Of a stretch of 64,000 nt of DNA, positions 35,057-42,032 are shown in pieces. The DNA lies in the IMG/VR virus record IMGVR_UViG_3300043803_001357, positions 1 to 64,000 of that record. One strand, 5' to 3'. The DNA comes from a virus. The notes beneath the pieces are model-generated. The model saw only the letters and a list, made by a program, of their open reading frames with translations. It was not told the origin of the DNA and made no database searches. The translations under genes were made by a program, and so were the position numbers. The stretch's first letter is position 1. Every line of letters begins with the position of its first letter.

Positions 35057-35464
35057 TTAGTCTTTTTTGAAACGGCTTAAATCCAATTGAGGTAGTGGTT
35101 TTTCTATGTTTAGACCAGCTAGTCTTTCATTTTGGATAACTAATTTACTTCCGCCTACAACCTTACCATCTACTACGTCATATATGAAAAATACAGTTTT
35201 TGTAAGTCCCACACGAACAATTCTGCCGGGTTTGCCATCAATATATACAACATCATCTTCTTTGTAATCGGACCCAATAAACATAAACAGTGCCGCGGCA
35301 AGTTTTTCAATGCTTGATTTAAACATTAGAATTACTAATCCCGCTACGAACATCCAGACATATTTGCCTGTCATATCTTGTGCGGTTGATTCTAGTACCT
35401 GTTGAGATATTACGTGTGCTGTATTTGTATCCATAATCGTCTTTAGTTTATTAACACATAACAT
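35057..35464 (-). CDS. Small MscS-domain-like membrane protein
   Basis: A hydrophobic helix (YVWMFVAGLVILMF, then AAALFMFIG) leads into a short beta domain: EDDVVYIDGKPGRIVRVGLT followed by KLVIQNERL. This order matches the pore helix and beta domain of MscS-type mechanosensitive channels (GDxVxIxGxxGxVxxIGLRxT and PNxxL), but the protein is only 135 residues and lacks the other parts. The product could also start at ATG 35434. It lies directly upstream of the cyclase gene on the same strand. It may act as a membrane channel or as an effector; this is inference. Confidence 0.55.
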   Translation of the reverse strand: MLCVNKLKTIMDTNTAHVISQQVLESTAQDMTGKYVWMFVAGLVILMFKSSIEKLAAALFMFIGSDYKEDDVVYIDGKPGRIVRVGLTKTVFFIYDVVDGKVVGGSKLVIQNERLAGLNIEKPLPQLDLSRFKKD

Positions 35465-35491
35465 TTGTTAACAATCCAAAACAATTATATA

Positions 35492-35505
35492 ATAAATATA
35501 AATAT
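35492..35505 (-). promoter_or_regulatory. Tandem overlapping ATATTTAT motifs, minus strand
   Basis: Two overlapping ATATTTAT octamers on the minus strand lie 27 bases before the ATG at 35464, in the gap after the lipoprotein gene. Confidence 0.45.
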
Positions 35506-35509
35506 TAAT

Positions 35510-36475
35510 TTATTTAATCCACTTTTGTTCTTTTAGAATATCATCAATCAATTCTTTTTCGGAACTATCCATTTCTTTATCAAATCTTTTCAATACTTCA
35601 GTCAATGGATATACTCTATCAGGAGATTCTTTTTGTTTTTCTTTTAGTTCTTGAATTACATCAACTATTTTAACAAGTGGAGACTTGAATTCATCAACTT
35701 TGTCTTTTGAAGCGAAGTTAGCCAATTCAAATGCATGTGGAGTTAATGCTTTTACCAAACTTAGTAATCCAGAACCAATCATATTAAATATACTAAATGC
35801 TGCACCAGCTGCTGGATGTACTGTTGCTAATATTCTTAATATAACAAATACCACAACAAATATGATAATTGCGGTCATTGCACTAACAAAGAACTTTTTT
35901 AAACCCCAAAATACAGCATTAAGACCAAACATACCACTCATAGCATCCAAAGTAGCCTTGCTTTGATCAGCTTCTTTTGCAATTTCTTTTGCTTTATCAG
36001 TCATTTGCCATAATTCATCGTCATACTTTTCTTTCAAAGCAGACTTTTCTTTTTGCAATTTGTTTATGATTTCGTCACGTTGTGATAGTAATTGATCACC
36101 CTTTTTTCTTTCCTCAGCAACTTGACTGTTTAATAAATCAACGGTAGCTTTTATACGTTTAATTTCATCTATGTGTGGTGATCCAACTATAGAAATTACA
36201 CGTTCATTGAGTGATTTAGCAGTATCTACTTGTACTGACGGGTTTGTTACTTGACTTAAAGAGTGTTGAATACCTATAGACAAAGACGATGCTTGTACAC
36301 GTTTGCCTTTTTCTACTTTTTCCAACTCTACCATCGTATTATCTACTTTGGCTTCTTGTTTAGCAACAGCGTCTTGTGCAGTTGTAACTTGCTTCGCCGG
36401 TCTAACTTCAGACGAAATACAACCGGTTAGTATTAAAATTACGATGGTGTAAAACAGTTGTTTTTTAAAGTTCAT
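35510..36475 (-). CDS. Coiled-coil lipoprotein with internal membrane segment
   Basis: The N-terminus FYTIVILILTGCISS has a basic start, a hydrophobic core and a lipobox (LTGC, Cys19), indicating export and lipidation. Residues ~20-185 are a coiled coil. A strong hydrophobic segment (MTAIIIFVVVFVILRILATV) near 205-225 is followed by another hydrophobic region and a charged tail. Placement both as lipoprotein and as transmembrane protein suggests an envelope-spanning or inner-membrane organiser. Phage lipoproteins often block superinfection or help lysis; neither is shown here. A same-strand ATATTTAT lies five bases before the ATG. Confidence 0.65.
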   Translation of the reverse strand: MNFKKQLFYTIVILILTGCISSEVRPAKQVTTAQDAVAKQEAKVDNTMVELEKVEKGKRVQASSLSIGIQHSLSQVTNPSVQVDTAKSLNERVISIVGSPHIDEIKRIKATVDLLNSQVAEERKKGDQLLSQRDEIINKLQKEKSALKEKYDDELWQMTDKAKEIAKEADQSKATLDAMSGMFGLNAVFWGLKKFFVSAMTAIIIFVVVFVILRILATVHPAAGAAFSIFNMIGSGLLSLVKALTPHAFELANFASKDKVDEFKSPLVKIVDVIQELKEKQKESPDRVYPLTEVLKRFDKEMDSSEKELIDDILKEQKWIK

Positions 36476-36480
36476 ATAAT

Positions 36481-36488
36481 ATAAATAT
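36481..36488 (-). promoter_or_regulatory. ATATTTAT promoter-like motif, minus strand
   Basis: Five bases upstream of the lipoprotein ATG. With the plus-strand copy 20 bases away it forms a compact divergent promoter. Confidence 0.5.
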
Positions 36489-36508
36489 TATTTTTTATAA
36501 TAAAACTA

Positions 36509-36516
36509 ATATTTAT
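36509..36516 (+). promoter_or_regulatory. ATATTTAT promoter-like motif
   Basis: Four bases before the ATG at 36521; back-to-back with the minus-strand copy at 36481. Confidence 0.5.
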
Positions 36517-36520
36517 CAAT

Positions 36521-37129
36521 ATGATCAAACTTAATGACTTAATAGAGAACGATTCGTTGTGTCCGATGGCACATCCTAAGAACATAGAACCAGTGATGAG
36601 TTCTTATTTACGTTATCATATTGACAATAAAATTCCACTTAGCGAAAACATTTTTAGAACCTATAGTGAGTCTTATTTTGATTTAATCGAAGAAGTTCGT
36701 ACTTTGTATTTTCAAAATTTAATAGAATTGTGTGACGCTGACGCTGAATTGGTTGAAAGTGATTTGGGTAAAAAGGCTATATTTGAAGGTAGAGAAGTGT
36801 ATTTGGATGCGCCTATCGAAGACGAAGAAGATTTATTGATGGAACTTAAGCATAGAGGACGCACTGTTAATTTAAGTAGACCATTTAGAACACCCGGCGG
36901 TCCTAAAAAATATGCTGTATATGTTAAATCTAAGAATGGCAAAGTTAAAAAAGTAACATTTGGAGATCCAAATATGAGAAGCAGAGCTAGTAGCAAGGCT
37001 CGTCGTAAGAGTTTTGCAGCTAGACACAGATGTAGTCAAAAGAAAGATAGAACAACGGCTGGATATTGGAGTTGCAGAAGTCATAGAATGAAATCGTTGG
37101 GTAATAAAGGTAAAGGTAAATACTGGTAA
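36521..37129 (+). CDS. Basic protein with targeting-like N-terminus
   Basis: Starts MIKLNDLIENDSLCPMAHP, the shared tag followed by an MAHP phrase also found in the ligase-like gene at 18875. The acidic middle leads to a very basic C-terminal domain (KKYAVYVKSKNGKVKKVTFG, then ARRKSFAARHRCSQ and YWSCRSH), a conserved-looking module that I recall from marine phage proteins, possibly the DUF5872 type, not verified. The basic domain could bind nucleic acid. The stop overlaps the next ATG (TAATG). A packaged DNA-associated protein is inferred. Confidence 0.65.
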   Translation: MIKLNDLIENDSLCPMAHPKNIEPVMSSYLRYHIDNKIPLSENIFRTYSESYFDLIEEVRTLYFQNLIELCDADAELVESDLGKKAIFEGREVYLDAPIEDEEDLLMELKHRGRTVNLSRPFRTPGGPKKYAVYVKSKNGKVKKVTFGDPNMRSRASSKARRKSFAARHRCSQKKDRTTAGYWSCRSHRMKSLGNKGKGKYW

Positions 37130-37395
37130 TGAGTCTACCGTTTATAGAAAACCCACTGGGTAACAGTCAGTATATAAGAGAATTTAGTTCCGATGTAGCT
37201 ACTCACGAACTGGAATGGCATATAGATCGTGAAGACAGAACCGTTGAAGTTATAGAAAATAACAATTGGCACTTTCAATTAGATAATAATTTACCACAAT
37301 TACTTAAAGAAACAATATTTATACCTAAAGAAACATACCACCGTGTAATAAAAGGCACAGGTAATCTAAAAGTAAGAATAACAAAACACATATGA
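37129..37395 (+). CDS. Cupin-like small protein
   Basis: The 88-residue protein starts MSLPFIENPLGNSQYIREFS and contains WHIDREDRTVEVI and IFIPKETYHRVIKGTG, a histidine placement and strand pattern reminiscent of small cupin or double-stranded beta-helix proteins. Metal binding by the two His-containing segments is possible. It is translationally coupled to genes on both sides. Function unknown. Confidence 0.55.
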   Translation: MSLPFIENPLGNSQYIREFSSDVATHELEWHIDREDRTVEVIENNNWHFQLDNNLPQLLKETIFIPKETYHRVIKGTGNLKVRITKHI

Positions 37396-38711
37396 AATTT
37401 ATTGATTTATTAACAGAAGTTAAAATGTACGAAACACTTGGGTTACCTGATGACAGTATTATCCCACTAGATACGTTTGTATGTGAATGTAAAAATTGCG
37501 TAAATCAATCTCTATATGAAGCTATAAATGATACCGATAACAATTTAAAGATATGTTTGACTGAAGCGAACAAAAAGGAGCCTATTAGTTTTGAGTTGGC
37601 CGAATTAATGAAGAATATTGCCCGAGACACTCAAGGAAGATTAAAACTGTTGAGTGTATTAAACGATCCAAAAACACTGAAGTCTTTCTTAGATGACAAA
37701 GGATATTTGACTGCAATTTTATATTTGGCTCCCTCTGATTCATCAGGTCACGAAGTGTGTCCAAAGAAAAGTCCGGAATGTAACGCTGGTTGTTTGAATT
37801 TTGCTGGTAACCCTGCATATCTAAAAGCAAAATTAGCAGCAAGAGCTAGAAAAACTCGTTGGTTGTTTGGTGACAAATTGACATCTGATGAGATGAAAAA
37901 TATTCCTACAGATCCAAAAATTATAGATAGATTTTATGGCAAAGGTAGACCCGGACCCGAAGGTAAACGTGGTAGAATATTGAATCCAATGCGTCCTGAA
38001 GACTTCATTGAAAGATTGCAAATTGAAATGGAGTTTTTGAAAAAAGTGGCTGCTAAATACAATTTAAAGTTATCGGTTAGATTAAACGGTACGAGCGATC
38101 TTGATTTTCATAAAAAATTGGAAAGTTGGAAATCTGCAAATCCAGATGTTAAATTTTATGACTATACAGCCGTGTTTAAATGGGCAATGCAAAGTCTTGA
38201 AGATCCTTCAAAACCACATATGACTTTTTCAAGAAAAGAAACTTTACAAAACAATATAGAATGTGAAAAATATTTGAAGGCTGGTGGTAATATTTCCGCA
38301 ATATTTGATGAATTACCAGAATATTATCGTGGTTATAAAGTAATTGATGCAGATAGAACCGATTTGAGATTTTTAGACGATAGTGATCGACCAATTGATC
38401 CTGATACAGGTAAACCCGTGGGTGTAATCGCCGGATTAAAGATGAAGGGATTTAGATTAAAAGACGCATTTGCCTTGGGTATAATACAAAATAAGGGACC
38501 AGAAGATACATTCGTAATAAGAACCAAGGAATTGAGGAAAAGATTTGGAGATAAGTATTTTACACAAAAAATTCATTGGGGTGATCGCGCACCAACAGAG
38601 CCAAACAATATTACTGCTAAACAGATCTATAAAGATAAAATCAAGAATTATTTAAATAAAATATCAAGTAAATTGAAAGGTACAGCTGATAAAACGGATG
38701 AAAAAATATGA
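37392..38711 (+). CDS. GP88-like cysteine-containing protein with targeting-like N-terminus
   Basis: Starts MKFIDLLTEVKMYETLG, matching the shared LLxE tag. The central part, with YLAPSDSSGHEVCPKKSPEC then NAGCLNF and AARARKTRWLF, resembles the phage gene-88-type family (Cys cluster followed by basic R-K-x-R-W). Three closely spaced cysteines could bind a metal or cluster. At 439 residues it is larger than typical members because of N- and C-terminal extensions. Function of the family is unknown to me. It ends the tagged operon before the neck genes. Confidence 0.55.
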   Translation: MKFIDLLTEVKMYETLGLPDDSIIPLDTFVCECKNCVNQSLYEAINDTDNNLKICLTEANKKEPISFELAELMKNIARDTQGRLKLLSVLNDPKTLKSFLDDKGYLTAILYLAPSDSSGHEVCPKKSPECNAGCLNFAGNPAYLKAKLAARARKTRWLFGDKLTSDEMKNIPTDPKIIDRFYGKGRPGPEGKRGRILNPMRPEDFIERLQIEMEFLKKVAAKYNLKLSVRLNGTSDLDFHKKLESWKSANPDVKFYDYTAVFKWAMQSLEDPSKPHMTFSRKETLQNNIECEKYLKAGGNISAIFDELPEYYRGYKVIDADRTDLRFLDDSDRPIDPDTGKPVGVIAGLKMKGFRLKDAFALGIIQNKGPEDTFVIRTKELRKRFGDKYFTQKIHWGDRAPTEPNNITAKQIYKDKIKNYLNKISSKLKGTADKTDEKI

Positions 38712-38755
38712 TATGTGAATTAACAAATTATAAACTGTATATTTTTGTTGTTTAG

Positions 38756-38763
38756 ATATTTAT
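38756..38763 (+). promoter_or_regulatory. ATATTTAT promoter-like motif for neck genes
   Basis: Five bases before the ATG at 38769, following an AT-rich 57-base gap. Confidence 0.5.
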
Positions 38764-38768
38764 AATTA

Positions 38769-39998
38769 ATGAGTGCTAATTTAGATCAAGATAGGGTAAG
38801 ATGGCCTGGGAGTGGTAGTAGTGTTACTCAAAACACTGTGCCATTTGGTTATTACTTAAGCGAAAGTTGTAACACAGGATCTGGCGAAACTACTTTTGAA
38901 AATGATTGTAGTAGTAGTGCTATGTGGGCAGCAAAACGTTTGGGTTATCCTATTGTCGATATTGAAATGATCGATGTTAATTTTTATGCCTGTTTTGAAG
39001 AATCTGTATTGGAATATAACCGTGTAGTTAACGAATTCAACATCGTTAATAATATGGTAAATTTACAAGGATTACCACAAAACCAATACAAAAATTTAAC
39101 AGGTCTAGGAGTAAAAAGTACAGGATTGCCTTTTATAATTCAATTGAGCAAACAATATGGTGCAGAAGCACTTGTTGGTGGCGAATATGAAGTTAAACGC
39201 AATTATATTACTGTCAGTGGCAGTGTTAATCCAAGCAGCACACAACAAGTTTATGACTTAAATCAATTGATTGGTAAAGATATTGAACACTTGACAGGCT
39301 CTCGTATCGAAGTTAAACGTGTATTTCACCAAAGACCGCCAGCAATTGCTCGTATTTATGATCCGTTTAGTATGACTGGTATGAGTTATAGTAACGTACT
39401 AACAGAAATGGGATTTAGCGCATACAGTCCTGCTACACAATTCTTAATGACTCCGATCTTTGAAGACTTGGAACGTGTACAAGCTATTGAGTTTAATGAT
39501 ATGGTTCGTAAAAGCGCATATAGTTTTGAAATTCTAGGTAATAATAAGTTGAGAATATTTCCAATTCCAACCGACAATTTCAAAGTTTATATAGATTATA
39601 TAGTTGAAAGTGAACGTGATATTACCAACTTTTATAGTGGATCTCGTTATGAATACATTAGCGATCCAAGTGATATACCATACGAATACTGTACATATTG
39701 TAAGATAAATCAACCAGGCAAACAGTGGATCAAGAAATATTTCTTGGCTTTGTGCAAAGAAACATTGGGACGTATATTACAAAAATATAGTACAGTACCA
39801 ATTCCAGGTGGCGAAGTAACTCTTGACGGTGCGGAGTTACGTTCTGAAGCCAAGGAGGAAAAAGACACATTGCTTGATAAATTGAGAGATATGTTGGAAA
39901 AAACCTTGCGAGTCAATCAATTGGAAAATAAAGGTAAGGAAAGCGAAGAAATGAATAAGATGCTTTCCAGAGTACCACTACACATTTATATAGGATAA
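38769..39998 (+). CDS. Neck protein (gp13-like)
   Basis: A 409-residue structural protein without enzymatic motifs. It precedes two genes matching the order gp13-gp14-gp15 in T4, and segments such as YPIVDIEMIDVNFYACFEES and LRIFPIPTDNFKVYIDYIVE look like the neck/head-completion family of large T4-like phages. It would join the packaged head to the tail. Larger than T4 gp13 (309). Assignment rests on gene order and general resemblance. Confidence 0.65.
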   Translation: MSANLDQDRVRWPGSGSSVTQNTVPFGYYLSESCNTGSGETTFENDCSSSAMWAAKRLGYPIVDIEMIDVNFYACFEESVLEYNRVVNEFNIVNNMVNLQGLPQNQYKNLTGLGVKSTGLPFIIQLSKQYGAEALVGGEYEVKRNYITVSGSVNPSSTQQVYDLNQLIGKDIEHLTGSRIEVKRVFHQRPPAIARIYDPFSMTGMSYSNVLTEMGFSAYSPATQFLMTPIFEDLERVQAIEFNDMVRKSAYSFEILGNNKLRIFPIPTDNFKVYIDYIVESERDITNFYSGSRYEYISDPSDIPYEYCTYCKINQPGKQWIKKYFLALCKETLGRILQKYSTVPIPGGEVTLDGAELRSEAKEEKDTLLDKLRDMLEKTLRVNQLENKGKESEEMNKMLSRVPLHIYIG

Positions 39999-40001
39999 TT
40001 T

Positions 40002-40571
40002 ATGGCAGCACCTGTATCACCACAATACCCTAAACAAAATCCAGCTTTTAAGCAATACTGGACATCTACACGTAAAGATGTGGGTATTTATAACAATAAT
40101 TATTCTCCCGGTAGATACTTTTCTCCAAGAGATATAAATTTTTTGGGAAGTGTTAATTCTGAATTAATCGGTGATATAATCGAATGCGTTGTACAAGTAT
40201 TTAAAATTGCAGCTTATGAAACCAATACCAATATCTACGGTGAAAGCAGTAGTGACAAGGGTAAGGTTTTTTACTCTGGTATAGACTTGAGTTGTTTGGT
40301 GCAACGTGAAGACATTAACACAGAAAATCAAGGATATGGACCTGATAGAAAACAAGATATTGTTTACAGATTTAGAGAACGTGATTGTATTACCACGAAC
40401 TATTTCCCAGAAATTGGCGATTTGGTGCTTTACAATGAACGTTATTATGAAATTGATAACGTAGTTCAAGAACAATTCTTGGGTGGTCATCCTGATAAGT
40501 CTTGGAGTTTGATTGTTAATACTCATTACACAAGACTAAGCAAAATTAACCTAGTAGAAAGACAAACATAA
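40002..40571 (+). CDS. Neck protein (gp14-like)
   Basis: A 189-residue protein with SPRDINFLGSVNSELIGDII near residues 40-60, a phrase typical of gp14-like neck proteins, and EIGDLVLYNERYYEIDNVV towards the end. Starts three bases after the gp13-like stop, with AGGA ahead of the ATG. It would form the collar with the gp13-like product. Confidence 0.7.
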   Translation: MAAPVSPQYPKQNPAFKQYWTSTRKDVGIYNNNYSPGRYFSPRDINFLGSVNSELIGDIIECVVQVFKIAAYETNTNIYGESSSDKGKVFYSGIDLSCLVQREDINTENQGYGPDRKQDIVYRFRERDCITTNYFPEIGDLVLYNERYYEIDNVVQEQFLGGHPDKSWSLIVNTHYTRLSKINLVERQT

Positions 40572-40574
40572 TTT

Positions 40575-41963
40575 ATGTCTTGGGGTCCAAATACTAATAC
40601 AAATCCGCCACCAAATCCTATTGAAAACGCATCTGCGCAATCAGATGTTAAAAAGTTCTATAATAGAGCCAACGCAACTCGTCGTGATACAGATAAACAA
40701 AAGAATTTTACTGTAACGTTATTGGACGTTGATACAGCTATTATCAACACATTAGATAGTACTTTAAGACTACAAGTAAACGATAATGGTGAAGTTGTCA
40801 AGGTGCCAATTATATATGGCAATCCAGAAAGATGGTTTGCTATGAAAAAGTTTGGTCATATCAGAGACAATCAAGGCAAAATATTGTTGCCAGCTGTTAT
40901 GATTCGTAGAAAAAGTGTAGAAAATAACAAAGATCTTGCAACATTTAATCGTTATTTGAGTTATGAAACCATAATGAATTATAGCGAGAAAAACAAATAT
41001 GACAGATTTGATTTGATGAACAAAGGTGCGTTTGCAAGCAAGCCAACCAAACAAATTTACAGTGTAAGTTTACCAGTTCAAGTAAATATTACATACGAAT
41101 GTATCATTTGGACTGATTATGTAGATCAAAACAATAAGCTGTTGGAACAAATCAATTATGCAGCTAAAGATTACTGGGGAGACGCAGAAAGATTTAAGTT
41201 CAGAGCCAGAATAGACAGTTATAGCATCGAACAAGAAATCAATGAAGGTGAAGATCGTAATATCAAAACATCATTTGATATAAATGTCAATGCATATTTG
41301 TTAAATGAAAATTACATAACAAATTTAGACGGGGTAAAAAATACCACTCAAAAGCTATTTACAGTAAGAAAAGTAATGTTGCAAGAAAATGCAATTGCTA
41401 GTGCAGGTGAAATGGAAAACATTTCAAACAATATTATTAAGAATAGCAACAATTTAAAAGATAGTCCATTGGATTACACAGATGTAACAGGTCAAGGTAC
41501 AATGGCACTAAACGTAAATAAAGTAACAAATTTAGACGGATATAATAAAATACAACCCAGTTTTGAAGGTGTTACCAAAACACCATTTCATCCAGCTCCA
41601 AAATCTATCACCGATTATGGAGAAAATGGTTGGTTAGCATATGATTCTAAATATATCTATGTTTATCAATATCCAGCGGGGTGGTTAAAAAGAGAAATTG
41701 CTACATTTGATTATGACTATAATAGTCAAACCTATATCAGTGGATACGATTGCAATGGCAATCCTATTTACACAACTGCAAATAAAAGACCAATAAATAC
41801 CGCTTTTAGAGTATTTCAAAGATTTCCTGACAAATTCTATCATCAAGTACCATATCAATCATCAGATTATGGTGAAGATGGTTGGGTAAGCTACGACGGT
41901 AATTATTTTTATATATACAGCGCAGGACAGTGGAGAAGAATACCAATTTCTCTATTTAATTAA
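40575..41963 (+). CDS. Tail sheath stabiliser/terminator (gp15-like) with duplicated C-terminal repeat
   Basis: Residues ~35-250 match gp15-type tail completion proteins: KVPIIYGNPERWFAMKKFGH, then GKILLPAVMIRRKSVENN and a beta-rich body. It caps tube and sheath and docks to the neck. The C-terminal ~130 residues are additional: two similar units, DYGENGWLAYDSKYIYVYQ near 347 and DYGEDGWVSYDGNYFYIYS near 431, each ending in W-[LR]-[KR]-R-x-I. These look like small surface domains arising by internal duplication, possibly for glycan binding. Confidence 0.8.
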   Translation: MSWGPNTNTNPPPNPIENASAQSDVKKFYNRANATRRDTDKQKNFTVTLLDVDTAIINTLDSTLRLQVNDNGEVVKVPIIYGNPERWFAMKKFGHIRDNQGKILLPAVMIRRKSVENNKDLATFNRYLSYETIMNYSEKNKYDRFDLMNKGAFASKPTKQIYSVSLPVQVNITYECIIWTDYVDQNNKLLEQINYAAKDYWGDAERFKFRARIDSYSIEQEINEGEDRNIKTSFDINVNAYLLNENYITNLDGVKNTTQKLFTVRKVMLQENAIASAGEMENISNNIIKNSNNLKDSPLDYTDVTGQGTMALNVNKVTNLDGYNKIQPSFEGVTKTPFHPAPKSITDYGENGWLAYDSKYIYVYQYPAGWLKREIATFDYDYNSQTYISGYDCNGNPIYTTANKRPINTAFRVFQRFPDKFYHQVPYQSSDYGEDGWVSYDGNYFYIYSAGQWRRIPISLFN

Positions 41964-42019
41964 ATATAATTAATATTTATGTTTTTAACACTTACACGGT
42001 GTTACTTAACCGTATCGTT

Positions 42020-42027
42020 ATATTTAT
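42020..42027 (+). promoter_or_regulatory. ATATTTAT promoter-like motif for collagen-like fibre
   Basis: TTATATTTAT ends five bases before the ATG at 42033. A second weaker copy (AATATTTAT) lies near 41973 in the same gap. Confidence 0.5.
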
Positions 42028-42032
42028 AAGAA

